Assembly: GCA_946186895.1 (NCBI GenBank) | Contig: CAMHOW010000005.1 | Span: 1-64,000, forward strand | Direction of reading: 5' to 3' | Origin: an uncultured Fibrobacter sp. | GTDB lineage: Bacteria > Fibrobacterota > Fibrobacteria > Fibrobacterales > Fibrobacteraceae | Length of the DNA stretch: 64,000 nucleotides | Shown here: positions 45,661 through 55,528 of the stretch, piece after piece | Layout: every line of letters begins with the position of its first letter | Position numbering within the stretch: the stretch's first letter is position 1 | Notes under the pieces: generated by a model | Told to the model about the DNA's origin: nothing | The model's input: the letters and a program-made list of their open reading frames with translations, nothing else | Database searches by the model: none | Program-made: the position numbers and the translations under genes

Positions 45661-48228
45661 ATGCAAAAAAAGTGTATGGGATGGATTGCCGCGGCAGCAC
45701 TCGCGGCGGGAATGGCAGGGGTGGCCACAGCAGCAGAGGGTGATGCCTACACATGGCCCGGATATCGTTCTGACTTGGATTACGACACCAAGTCAAATAT
45801 AGGCGAAATTAAACCGCCGACACAGTTTAACAACAATTGTTCGGGTGTCACTGGCAAAAAGGCCGGCAAGTGGTGGGCATTTTATTGGGGTGCCGATCGC
45901 GATAGCCGCATTACCGATGTGACCATTGATTCTATTCTCAAAAAGTACGATACCGATTTTGAGTACCTCTACGATGTGATGGGTTGGGCCCCTGACAAGC
46001 AGGCCCAAGAAGGCAAGTACAGCGCCGTTTATTACTATGGCTCGGGTACGTGTGCCGGTGGTGCGAAGGACGATACCACGGGTGGTTGGCAGACATGGGT
46101 GGCGGGCTACACGGCGGTGGCGGCTTCGTTCTATCCGCTCTACAGTTTTAACACGAGTTGCCCCTACCGCGATCGTGTGGCGCAGATGGATGCGATGATC
46201 CATGAGGGCATCCACTCGATGACCAATGGATACCCTGGTGCAAAGGATGCTCATTGGTTCCAGGAAGCGGGTAACACTTGGATTCAGCAGGATATGTTCA
46301 GTCATCGTGAGGGCGTTTACAATGGCATGGGCTTCTTGAATGCAGCAACAGTCATTGCTCCCTTTATGCCGATTGAAACTTATTCGGGCTGGCTGATTGA
46401 TGGTACTTTCGGAGGCCCCGGCGGCGGTGCCGATGATGGTGGCGTAACCGGAAAGAATCAACGCTACCTCTTGGGCGGCTCGCAATACAGCAACATTTTC
46501 CCGACGTTTATCGGGACATGGATTGGCACGGGTGCGGTTCGTTGGATTTATGGAAATGCTTACGGCAAAACTAAATATCTGCTTGAAACTTACGGCCTTG
46601 ACAAAGGCCTTGGCGATGCGGGTGTGCGTAGGCTCATTACCGAATTTCGTGCTAGGCTTGCGATGCTTGACATGAAAAAATGGTCCAATGAAATCAAGAA
46701 CCTGCTGAATAACAATTTCGGAAGTCAAACCTATTGGGAGCAGGATTATTGGGATAATAAGAAATACAGCTACACTTGGACCATGACACCCTACCAGACT
46801 GTTACCGAAAATGGTGGGTATCTGGTACCGGATCAGGAAACGACTCCGGGGTGGTCTGGTTCGAATGTGGTGCCATTGAAGGTGCAGAACGGTGCAAGTA
46901 AAGTGACGGTGAACTTTTATCCGAATGGAACAAATTCCAACAACAAGAATATGAACTTCTTGCTGTGCTACCGTGCTACCGATGGTACGCCTGTTTATAG
47001 CGAACCCATTACGGGCGAAGGTTCCGTAACGCTCCGCCTAGACAAGACCCCTTCTTCTACAAACGGAACGCAGATGGTCTTTGCTGTGATTGTGAATACC
47101 GATTATCAATACACTGGCAACACGGGCATACGCAAGTTGCATTATGATTATAAGTTGAAACTCGGCACAGGTATTAGCGGAGCAGGGGCTGCGAATGTCA
47201 AGTATTACAATGACTTTAAGTTAGATTACGACTGGCCGGAAATCGGGGAGGCTCCGGTAAGCTCGAGCAGTGTGAATCAGTCTTCCTCAAGTAGCGTTGT
47301 GGCCTCTTCCAGTAGTATTATGGCGTCCTCTAGTAGTGAGAAACCCGCAAGTTCGAGCAGTGTTTCTTCGTCTAGCAGTAAGACGCCCGCAAGTTCGAGT
47401 GGTGTTGCGCTGACGACATATAACATCGCGGTAACGCTCCCCATTGATGATAACTATGCGACTGTTTCCATACAATTCAATGCCGATGAAGTGGCGACGA
47501 AGCTCGGACTTACTGTGGCAACGCTTTCGCAGGCAACCTTCTTTGCGCAAGAACCGAACGGAAATACAGTCACGCAGTCCACTGCAAATGCTCCCGGACA
47601 CTGGTTCGGAAAAGAGGGCAATGTCGTAGAGTGGGGTGAGAATGCCTACATGTTCAGCGAGGCGGATTTAGCCAACGGAACGCTCGCTGTCGGACACTAC
47701 CCGAACCGTGTTTCTAACGGTGACAAGTACAGCTTTACGCAGGGGCTTTCATACAATGGGAAAACAGTTCTCTTTAAGGTGACTGTGTCCATTACGAACG
47801 AGCAAGAAAATGGACAGTTTGATATACAGGAAGGTGGCCTGGGTAATGGTCAGGGAAATGTGCCGGAAATCGTGCAAGGTGGCGAACAGAAGAATGGACA
47901 GAGTAATGAGCAAGGTAACAGCCAGATTAACAACGCGCCAAAAACAACCTCAGCACTGATGTATGGCCTGAAAGGTATTCCATCACACATCAGCGTCGCA
48001 TACCGTCGTGGGCAAATTCAAGTTCAGTATACGCTCCCACGGAACGATAATGTGAAGATGAGTTTGTTTACCGGATTTGGTGCGCTTATTGACCAGAAGA
48101 TTTCGGGAGTGCAGCATGCAGGAACGTACATGCATACTTTCAACTTGGGCAGGTTGCCAGCCGGTACGTATATCGTGAAGGTCTCGACTGGTAGCTACCA
48201 CGAGGCCCGCCCGATAAACATTCGATAG
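45661..48228 (+). CDS. Secreted putative zinc metallopeptidase-like protein (DUF6055-like) with Ser-rich linker and sorting-tail-like end
   Basis: Signal peptide MQKKCMGWIAAAALAAGMAGVATA; HEGIH motif (46201-46215) followed by WFQEAGNTW; poly-Ser linker; C-terminal LFTGFGALIDQKI...LPAGTYIVKVSTG. Confidence 0.65.
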   Translation: MQKKCMGWIAAAALAAGMAGVATAAEGDAYTWPGYRSDLDYDTKSNIGEIKPPTQFNNNCSGVTGKKAGKWWAFYWGADRDSRITDVTIDSILKKYDTDFEYLYDVMGWAPDKQAQEGKYSAVYYYGSGTCAGGAKDDTTGGWQTWVAGYTAVAASFYPLYSFNTSCPYRDRVAQMDAMIHEGIHSMTNGYPGAKDAHWFQEAGNTWIQQDMFSHREGVYNGMGFLNAATVIAPFMPIETYSGWLIDGTFGGPGGGADDGGVTGKNQRYLLGGSQYSNIFPTFIGTWIGTGAVRWIYGNAYGKTKYLLETYGLDKGLGDAGVRRLITEFRARLAMLDMKKWSNEIKNLLNNNFGSQTYWEQDYWDNKKYSYTWTMTPYQTVTENGGYLVPDQETTPGWSGSNVVPLKVQNGASKVTVNFYPNGTNSNNKNMNFLLCYRATDGTPVYSEPITGEGSVTLRLDKTPSSTNGTQMVFAVIVNTDYQYTGNTGIRKLHYDYKLKLGTGISGAGAANVKYYNDFKLDYDWPEIGEAPVSSSSVNQSSSSSVVASSSSIMASSSSEKPASSSSVSSSSSKTPASSSGVALTTYNIAVTLPIDDNYATVSIQFNADEVATKLGLTVATLSQATFFAQEPNGNTVTQSTANAPGHWFGKEGNVVEWGENAYMFSEADLANGTLAVGHYPNRVSNGDKYSFTQGLSYNGKTVLFKVTVSITNEQENGQFDIQEGGLGNGQGNVPEIVQGGEQKNGQSNEQGNSQINNAPKTTSALMYGLKGIPSHISVAYRRGQIQVQYTLPRNDNVKMSLFTGFGALIDQKISGVQHAGTYMHTFNLGRLPAGTYIVKVSTGSYHEARPINIR

Positions 48229-48237
48229 TTCTTGCTA

Positions 48238-51213
48238 CTAGAAGCCGGCGCGTACGCGTAGCACTTTCTGGCGGCTGCCCTTGATGACGACGGCGATGTA
48301 GTTGCCCTGTGCAACGCTCCCGTCGTTACCGAATTCCACGAGGGCGTTTCCGAAGCCGTGGCGGTTGGCTACCAGATTGCCCTTCATATCGTAGAGTCGG
48401 GCCTCGAACTTGTCCGTGGCATGGACCATGAGGGCGATGGGGGCGTTTGACATGGGAACTTTCTTGACGTCAAGGTCTTTGCCCTTGTCGTCTTTCTTGT
48501 TTTCGGCAGGGGTGTCTGTGGATACGCTCTCGAAGTTGAACCAGTCGATGTTCATGAGGAAGTTGCTTTCGCCGGAATAGCCGAAATGAAGCGTCTGCTC
48601 GCCCTTTTCGAGCTTGATTTCGGTGGCGGTTTCGTACCAATCATTCCAACCGTTTGTTTTTGTCGGGTCTACCGTAAAGGTGGCAAGGGTTTTGCCCTTG
48701 GAATCCGTAACCGTGATGGTAGAAGCTTCTTCTGCTTCGGAAGCTACGCGGGCGGTGAGCTTGTATGTTCCTGTCGCAGGAACGTTCACCAGGTATTCGG
48801 TGTAGTCGCCGTCGTTGACCCAGCCTACGTTGGGGTTGCCGTTCTCGTCGGGCTCAACCTGTATGCCTTCCATGGCGGTGTAGTCTTCGGCCTCGATCTT
48901 TGCGGGGAGAGCCGTGGCCTCGAAAGGCTTATTTGTGAGTTTCAGGTTGGCGTCGAATTCGTACTTGGCACCTGCAGAAGAGACAAAGCTTGCGGTGTTG
49001 CCCTTGTATTCTACATTCAGGAGTTCCTTGTTGGTGGCCTTGATAGAAAGGTAGGTGAGGGCCCCGTTTTTCCATGCCATAGAATCCACCGTGAACCCGC
49101 CGCGGGCCCGGAGACCCGTGATGGAGCCGTTTTTCCACTGGGACGGAAGTGCCGGAAGAATGCGGATCTTTCCGTTGTGGCTCTGCATGAGCATCTCGTC
49201 GATTCCGGAAACCGCGCCGAAGTTACCGTCAATCTGGAAAGGCGGGTGGGCATCGAAAAGGTTGTTGTAGGTCTTGTTCGGGGTGAGGAGCATGCGGATC
49301 ATCTTGTAAGCGTGATCGCCGTCGTTCATGCGGGCCCAGAAATTGATTTTCCAGGCGAGAGACCAACCGGTAGCATCGTCGCCACGCTGTTCCAGCGTAA
49401 CGGCCGCGCCCTTGATTAGGTCGGGTGTGTCTTCGTGGTTGATCTGGGCGCTGGGGAAAAGTCCGTAGAGATGGGAAATATGGCGGTTGTGGTTGGTGGG
49501 ATCATCCCAGTCATCGAACCATTCCATAATTTGGCCGTACTTACCGGTTTTTGTGGGCGGGAGCCGCTTGACGGCGGCCTGCATTTGGGCTTGCAAATCT
49601 GCATCGACGCCAAGAACCTTGGCAGCCTCGGTGGTGTAGTTGAATACGTCGCGGATGATCTGGTTATCCATGGTCGGGCCAAAGCAGACGTTGTAACCGC
49701 TGTGGTCGTTTTCCGGAGAATCGCTAGGGGCTGTCACCAGATACTTGTTGCCACTTACGGGTTCTTCTACGAGGCTGTTCAGGTAGAAAAGGGCGGCACC
49801 CTTCATGGTGGGGTAGACGTCTTTGAGGTATTCCTTATCGGGATTGTACAGGTAGTGTTCCCAGAGGTGGGTGGTGAGCCAGCCTGAACCTGTGGGCCAC
49901 ATGCCCCAGGCTCCATCGATGGGAGCAGAACGGTTCCAGAGGTCGGTATTGTGGTGTTCTACCCAGCCTTCGTCAACACCCCAATGTACCTTGGCGGTCT
50001 TTTCTCCTTGCTTGACCATGGACTTTACCTTGTCAATCAGCGGCCAGGCGCATTCGCTGAGGTTTGCCGATTCGGCTAGCCAGTAGTTCATTTCAAGGTT
50101 GATGTTGGTGGTGTATTTGCTTCCCCAAATCGGACTTGTATCCTGGTTCCAGATTCCCTGGAGGTTTGCGGGTTGGCCGCCCTTACGGGAGCTGGCGATA
50201 AGCAGGTAGCGGCCATATTGGTAATGAAGTTCTACAAGAGAGGGGTCGTTGGTAGAATTGAAGTTTTTCACGCGGGTCGAGGTGATGTCGCCTGCGCTGG
50301 AGTGAGCCTCGCCCAGGTTCAGCGTTACACGATTGAAGAGAGCCTGGTAATCTTTGAGGTGGTCGGCTAGAATCTGGTCATACTTTTTCTTGGCGACCTT
50401 TGCGATGATGGCAGAGGCGTTTGCACCCGGATCGCCTGAGACGTCTTCGAAGGACTTGAAGTTGGTTCCTGTGGTGAGGATAAGCGTTGCCGAATTGGCG
50501 TTGCTCACCGAAATAGTGCCGTTTGATGTGCTTGCCTTACCGCCGTCGAGCATGACAAAAAGGCGATTCTGGAACTTGATGGAGTTTACCGTGACGTCGT
50601 AAATGAGGGTATCGCCGCTAGAGGTCAAGCTGTTGGTGCGGTGCGGGGTGGTCATGGTGGTGCTGAAGCTTACGGAGCCGCTCTTGTCGGCAGAGAGGTG
50701 CACTACGATTACATGGTCCGGATAGCTTGCAAAATATTCGCGGGTATAGGTGACGCCCCCTGCAGAATAAGTTGTCTTGGCGATGGCCTTTTTGAGGTCT
50801 AGTTCACGCTTGTAATTGGTCGCCCCGTTGTGGGATGTGTTGATGATTAGGTTACCGACAGGCTGGAAACTGGCGGGGCCCGGGCCTATCATGTGGTCAC
50901 TTACGATGGATTCTGCCGTACGGTAGTCGCCACGGAAGAGGGCGTCGCGGGCGTCTTTCAGGTAATTTGCCGCCCCCTGCTTGTTGTTGTCACCGGGGCC
51001 TCCCGACCAGACGGTACCTTCATTCAGGAGGATCACGTCTTTCGTGACACCGCCATAGATAAGGCCGCCCATGTAGCCGTTGCCTATGGGAAGTGCATCC
51101 GTAAAGGAATCGCCAGCATCGCTGCTGTACCACAGCGTGAGCGGGTTTTCGGCCGCAGCAGTGACTACCGCTGCGCATAATAGTGTACCCAATGCCATCC
51201 CTAATGACTTCAT
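48238..51213 (-). CDS. GH95-type alpha-L-fucosidase/galactosidase with CBM6/35-like domain and sorting-tail-like end
   Basis: LTLWYSSDAGDSFTDALPIGNGYMGGLIYGGVTKDVILLNEGTVWSGGPGDNNKQGAANYL; NLQGIWNQDTSPIWGSKYTTNINLEMNYWLAESANLSEC; FQIDGNFGAVSGIDEMLMQSHNGKIRILPALP; AKIEAEDYTAMEGIQVEPDENG...VGWVNDGDYTEYLV. Confidence 0.92.
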   Translation of the reverse strand: MKSLGMALGTLLCAAVVTAAAENPLTLWYSSDAGDSFTDALPIGNGYMGGLIYGGVTKDVILLNEGTVWSGGPGDNNKQGAANYLKDARDALFRGDYRTAESIVSDHMIGPGPASFQPVGNLIINTSHNGATNYKRELDLKKAIAKTTYSAGGVTYTREYFASYPDHVIVVHLSADKSGSVSFSTTMTTPHRTNSLTSSGDTLIYDVTVNSIKFQNRLFVMLDGGKASTSNGTISVSNANSATLILTTGTNFKSFEDVSGDPGANASAIIAKVAKKKYDQILADHLKDYQALFNRVTLNLGEAHSSAGDITSTRVKNFNSTNDPSLVELHYQYGRYLLIASSRKGGQPANLQGIWNQDTSPIWGSKYTTNINLEMNYWLAESANLSECAWPLIDKVKSMVKQGEKTAKVHWGVDEGWVEHHNTDLWNRSAPIDGAWGMWPTGSGWLTTHLWEHYLYNPDKEYLKDVYPTMKGAALFYLNSLVEEPVSGNKYLVTAPSDSPENDHSGYNVCFGPTMDNQIIRDVFNYTTEAAKVLGVDADLQAQMQAAVKRLPPTKTGKYGQIMEWFDDWDDPTNHNRHISHLYGLFPSAQINHEDTPDLIKGAAVTLEQRGDDATGWSLAWKINFWARMNDGDHAYKMIRMLLTPNKTYNNLFDAHPPFQIDGNFGAVSGIDEMLMQSHNGKIRILPALPSQWKNGSITGLRARGGFTVDSMAWKNGALTYLSIKATNKELLNVEYKGNTASFVSSAGAKYEFDANLKLTNKPFEATALPAKIEAEDYTAMEGIQVEPDENGNPNVGWVNDGDYTEYLVNVPATGTYKLTARVASEAEEASTITVTDSKGKTLATFTVDPTKTNGWNDWYETATEIKLEKGEQTLHFGYSGESNFLMNIDWFNFESVSTDTPAENKKDDKGKDLDVKKVPMSNAPIALMVHATDKFEARLYDMKGNLVANRHGFGNALVEFGNDGSVAQGNYIAVVIKGSRQKVLRVRAGF

Positions 51214-51289
51214 ACAGACTCCTAAATTTTGCGATTGGTATAAAATTAGTCCCGGAAATGCCGTAAAAACCGCCCCCGCAAGCAAATAA

Positions 51290-51308
51290 CGTTGACTTTT
51301 TGTCAACG
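51290..51308. promoter_or_regulatory. Inverted repeat between divergent GH95 and GLUG-protein genes
   Basis: CGTTGAC-TTTTT-GTCAACG, 7-bp perfect arms, followed by CAGAATTACCTATATT. Confidence 0.45.
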
Positions 51309-51348
51309 CAGAATTACCTATATTCGGCATGGGGTGGAGGAGAACTAC

Positions 51349-54318
51349 ATGACAGGAAAATCATGCCTTATTGGCATTTTGGCCTTTTTTGCCATATTTG
51401 CCAATGCCGCCGTCACCATTACGCCCCAAAGCCCGGTTAAAATAGAGGGCTGTTACTTTATAACGGACAGGGAATCCCTGTATGGCTTTGCAGAGATTGT
51501 AAATGGAACGGCCGAAAAATCGGCAAATCCTGCCGCCTGCGCAAGGCTCGGAAAAAACATCGTGGTGAATGAGGGGGTTCTCACTCGCGATGGAGAACTC
51601 AATGTGGCGGATACGGCAAACTTTGCCATTTGGACTCCTATCAAGAATTTCCGGGGGACATTCGACGGCCAGGGATTTATGATTTCGGGTCTTTATTTTA
51701 ACGATGGCACCCGGAGTAGCGTCGGCCTGTTCGGCAGTGTCGTTTCGGAGGCCGGTGGCAGCACCGCCATAATCAAGAACGTGGCCGTCAGCCATTCTTA
51801 TCTAAAGGGTGCAGTCTGCGTAGGTGCAATCGTGGGCTGGGTGAATGCTGGCTCGCCGGTGATCATCTCTAACACCCTCAATAATTCCCGTATCGAGGCT
51901 GCTTCATCTGTGGCCGGCGGGTTGGTTGGACTTGCCACTGGCTATACCCGGTTGGAACAGTGCGTCAACTGGGGATATGTTGGCGGAAAAAAACAAATAG
52001 GCGGTATTGTGGGGCTTATGACCGGCAATGACGTCGCGATTATCAACGCCTATAGCGAGGGAGTCGTGGAATCCACGAGTGAATCTGCAAACGTCACTTT
52101 CGCGGGGGGAATTGTCGGTCAGGCCGGCGGGAATGTAGCGTTGAAGAACGTCTACAACCGCGGAGATGTTGTAGGGGATAACGGGAAAGGGGGAATTGCG
52201 GGAAGCCTTTCTGGTAGCATCGTTGTGCTGGTGAACGCCTACAATGCGGGGCAGGTGATTTCTCTGGAAGACGGTGCAGAAAATACCGGGGCCATCGTCG
52301 GTCTTTTCCAGGGACGGGAGGAAAATTTCAAGTATGCGAATGTCTACTACGAAATCTCGGATGGCTATGGCGATGCCTATGGTGTTGGACTTCCCAAGAC
52401 AATGATGCAAGACGGTACGCTGGCCTATTTGCTGCACAATTACCATTACGACGGCCTGGATGCGACCGTTTGGGGACAGGACGTGGAAAGTAGTTTGTAT
52501 CCGGATTTTTCCGGGGAAATCTCGGGGGCGACAGGTCTTGACTTGGGAAGTGTAATTCTGCATACGGGTGTGGATGATGAAACCTTGAATCTGACGTATG
52601 CACCTGGATATGCTTTTTATCTGCCTGCATTGTCTTACGATGGCTACGCTTTCCAGGGTTGGTACGCCAACGATGAATTCAGTGGCGAACCTGTAAAAGC
52701 CATTCTTTCGACTTCCTCTGACCAGCAGGAGTACTGGGCGAAAATTGGGAAAATTTGGTCTATCTATTACTGGACGGGAACTACCCCTACCTACTTTGGG
52801 GAGGAGGTCCCGACTTACGAGGAAGGGGTGGGTGTGACCTTGCCCAAGGCCGTAACCCAGAGCGGTGTTGTTTTTAACGGTTGGTTCGACAACAATAATT
52901 TTGACGGCGAACGCTATTATGAGATTGGACCCGAGGCTACGGGCGACAAACTGCTATATGCCCGGTGGCTACTGAAAAAGCAACCTGCAAAGGGTGATGA
53001 TGGTTGCTACGTCATCAGGAATGCTTCAGAACTGTACGGCTTTGCCGCTATTGTAAATGGTACTGATGGATTTACAATGAACAATTCTGCCTGCGCCTAT
53101 CTGGATAATGATATCGTGGTAAACGAGAACGTTCTCAAGCCGGATGGTTCCATTAATGAAAAAGATTCGGCGGATTTCATGAGGTGGACTCCGATGAATG
53201 ATTTCAAGGGAACGTTCGATGGAAAGGGACATACCATTTCGGGCCTGTACTATAATGTGAAAAGCGGCATGGACCTTGAAAGAACAGGCGTAGGCCTGTT
53301 TGGTTCTGTTCGTGATGGTACGTCGGAGGCTCCCGTTGTTATTCAGAATGTGGGTGTTGAAGCCTCCTATTTCGGCGGTGTTTTCAATGTGGGGGCCTTG
53401 ATTGGATATGCCCCAAGTAAGACGAATAGTAACTATGCCTATTTCATGATTTTGAATTCCTACAGTACGTCTACCATTCGGGCGTATCAGTACGGGGGAG
53501 GCCTTGTAGGGAAAATTGATTCCTATGTTTTTGGGGCTTTTGTGAACTGCTATAGTGTAGGTGTTGTTGAGGCCGCTGACAGTGAAATGCCGTACAGAGA
53601 AATAGGAGCCTTGATTGCCGGAAACCCAAGAGACATCGCTATTGTGAATACTTACTACTTGGGTATTCTTTGGGACGAACAGCGGTATGGGACTCCGGCA
53701 TCTAGAACCCAGTTTGAAAATGGAACGGTGGCATATGCCTTGCATAGGGGCGAAGAAGGCTCTATCTGGGGACAAGACGTGGGCACGGACCCCCTGCCCA
53801 ACTTTAGTGGCGTTGTCAAGAATTATTTGTCGCCCAGTTCGAGCAGTGTGGCTAGTTCCAGTTCAAGTAGTGTGATAGGTTCAAGTTCGAGCAATGAAAT
53901 TATTTCTAGTTCGAGTAAAGACGTTACCTCGAGTTCTAGCAATGTGGTTAGTTCATCTAGCTCATCAGAACCAAAGTCAAGTGACTCAGTGTCGAGTTCA
54001 TCTTCAAGTAAAGAAGCCTCTAGCTCCTCTAAGAGGGGCTTTATCCCTGTTGATTTTGATGTTTCATGTAAAGGCAAAAATTGCAAAACGGCATTGCCTG
54101 CCGTTATGGAACCGCGAGGTGTACACATTGCCATTATTGGCAGGAACCTGCAGTTGTCGGGAGTGGAACTTGGCCGTCCTTATACCCTGTTCGACATGCA
54201 GGGCCGGATAATCCTTTCTGGTCGTGCTGGCGCCCCCGGCTTTACAATTTCTGTACCCCACGCGGGCAATTACTTGTTACGCGTAGGCAATCGGCTGGGC
54301 CGTATCATGGCAAGGTGA
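51349..54318 (+). CDS. Secreted GLUG-motif / InlB B-repeat-like protein with poly-Ser linker and sorting-tail-like end
   Basis: Signal peptide MTGKSCLIGILAFFAIFANA; repeated GTFDGQGFMISGLYFNDGTRSSVGLFGSV; YDGYAFQGWYANDEFSGEPV; long Ser run; YTLFDMQGRIILSG...GNYLLRVGNRLGRIMAR. Confidence 0.82.
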   Translation: MTGKSCLIGILAFFAIFANAAVTITPQSPVKIEGCYFITDRESLYGFAEIVNGTAEKSANPAACARLGKNIVVNEGVLTRDGELNVADTANFAIWTPIKNFRGTFDGQGFMISGLYFNDGTRSSVGLFGSVVSEAGGSTAIIKNVAVSHSYLKGAVCVGAIVGWVNAGSPVIISNTLNNSRIEAASSVAGGLVGLATGYTRLEQCVNWGYVGGKKQIGGIVGLMTGNDVAIINAYSEGVVESTSESANVTFAGGIVGQAGGNVALKNVYNRGDVVGDNGKGGIAGSLSGSIVVLVNAYNAGQVISLEDGAENTGAIVGLFQGREENFKYANVYYEISDGYGDAYGVGLPKTMMQDGTLAYLLHNYHYDGLDATVWGQDVESSLYPDFSGEISGATGLDLGSVILHTGVDDETLNLTYAPGYAFYLPALSYDGYAFQGWYANDEFSGEPVKAILSTSSDQQEYWAKIGKIWSIYYWTGTTPTYFGEEVPTYEEGVGVTLPKAVTQSGVVFNGWFDNNNFDGERYYEIGPEATGDKLLYARWLLKKQPAKGDDGCYVIRNASELYGFAAIVNGTDGFTMNNSACAYLDNDIVVNENVLKPDGSINEKDSADFMRWTPMNDFKGTFDGKGHTISGLYYNVKSGMDLERTGVGLFGSVRDGTSEAPVVIQNVGVEASYFGGVFNVGALIGYAPSKTNSNYAYFMILNSYSTSTIRAYQYGGGLVGKIDSYVFGAFVNCYSVGVVEAADSEMPYREIGALIAGNPRDIAIVNTYYLGILWDEQRYGTPASRTQFENGTVAYALHRGEEGSIWGQDVGTDPLPNFSGVVKNYLSPSSSSVASSSSSSVIGSSSSNEIISSSSKDVTSSSSNVVSSSSSSEPKSSDSVSSSSSSKEASSSSKRGFIPVDFDVSCKGKNCKTALPAVMEPRGVHIAIIGRNLQLSGVELGRPYTLFDMQGRIILSGRAGAPGFTISVPHAGNYLLRVGNRLGRIMAR
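53830..54040 (+). repeat. Poly-Ser coding tract in GLUG protein
   Basis: SPSSSSVASSSSSSVIGSSSSNEIISSSSKDVTSSSSNVVSSSSSSEPKSSDSVSSSSSSKEASSSS. Confidence 0.9.
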
Positions 54319-54437
54319 CGGGAAAATCCCACTTTTTAGGGAGAGGAACGTGCCAGCCGTCCAAAGAGAATTGTATTTTTCTGTGCGGTACCGAATGATA
54401 CCTTTAAAAATGCACAAACTGCAAAAAAGGTTAAATT

Positions 54438-55469
54438 ATGCTTGATTTGAATACTGTCGATTGGAAGACGCTCCCCTTCGGTTATTATGACACCGATTAC
54501 AATGTCCGCTGCTACTACCGCAATGGCAAGTGGGGCAAGGTCGAACTTTCTTCTTCCAAGGACATCAGCATCCACATGGCCGCCACTTGCTTGCACTACG
54601 GCCAGGAAGGTTTCGAAGGCCTCAAGGCTTACACGGGCAAGGACGGCAAGGTCCGTATCTTCCGCGTCGACGAAAATGCCAAGCGCATGCAGAACACGGC
54701 TAACCGCGTGCTCATGGCCGTACCGCCGGTCGAACTGTTCCGCGAGATGGTCCACACAGTGGTGAAGGCCAACGCCCGCTTTATTCCGCCGTACGGTCAC
54801 GGTGCAACGCTCTACATCCGCCCGCTCCTCATCGGTACGAGCCCGGAAGTCGGCGTGAAGCCCTCCGACGAATACCTGCTGTTGATGTTCGTGACTCCGG
54901 TGGGTCCATACTTCAAGGACGGTTTCAAGCCTGTTGATATGATGATCAGCCGCAACTTCGACCGCGCCGCTCCGCAGGGTACGGGTACGGTGAAGGTCGG
55001 CGGTAACTACGCTGCCAGCTTGCTTTCCCTCGCCGAGGCCAAGAAGCTTGGTTACTCCAGCACCATCTACCTGGACGCGAAGGAAAAGAAGTACATCGAC
55101 GAATGCGGTCCGGCAAACTTCTTCGGCATCAAGGGCAAGACCTACGTGACCCCGAAGTCCGAATCCATTCTGCCGTCCATTACGAACAAGAGTTTGCAGC
55201 AGTTGGCTGAATACCTCGGCTACACTGTGGAACGCCGCCAGGTTCCGTTCGAAGAACTCGCTGAATTCTCCGAAACCGCCGAATGCGGTACCGCCGCCGT
55301 GATTACCCCGATCAAGAAGATTGTGGATCCGGTTGCCGGCAAGGAATTCACCTACGGTGACGGCGTGAATCCGGGCCCTGTCTGCACGGAACTCTTCACG
55401 AAGTACACTGCCATCCAGTTCGGTGAAGCCGAAGACCCGTTTGGCTGGACTGAAGTGGTGGACGTGTAA
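54438..55469 (+). CDS. ilvE: Branched-chain amino acid aminotransferase
   Basis: HYGQEGFEGLKAYTGKDGKVRIFRVDENAKRMQNTANRVLM; YIRPLLIGTSPEVGVKPSDEYLLLMFVTPVGPYF; GTGTVKVGGNYAASL; TAECGTAAVITPIKKI. Confidence 0.94.
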   Translation: MLDLNTVDWKTLPFGYYDTDYNVRCYYRNGKWGKVELSSSKDISIHMAATCLHYGQEGFEGLKAYTGKDGKVRIFRVDENAKRMQNTANRVLMAVPPVELFREMVHTVVKANARFIPPYGHGATLYIRPLLIGTSPEVGVKPSDEYLLLMFVTPVGPYFKDGFKPVDMMISRNFDRAAPQGTGTVKVGGNYAASLLSLAEAKKLGYSSTIYLDAKEKKYIDECGPANFFGIKGKTYVTPKSESILPSITNKSLQQLAEYLGYTVERRQVPFEELAEFSETAECGTAAVITPIKKIVDPVAGKEFTYGDGVNPGPVCTELFTKYTAIQFGEAEDPFGWTEVVDV

Positions 55470-55528
55470 GAGGCCATCCTGAGCCCTGAAAGGGCGAAGG
55501 ATCCAGACCCGAAGTTATAAACGATAAT

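Noticed and set aside
53830-54040. Possible CRISPR-like or satellite repeat at poly-Ser tract
   Set aside because: Irregular Ser-codon low-complexity coding sequence, no spacer structure.
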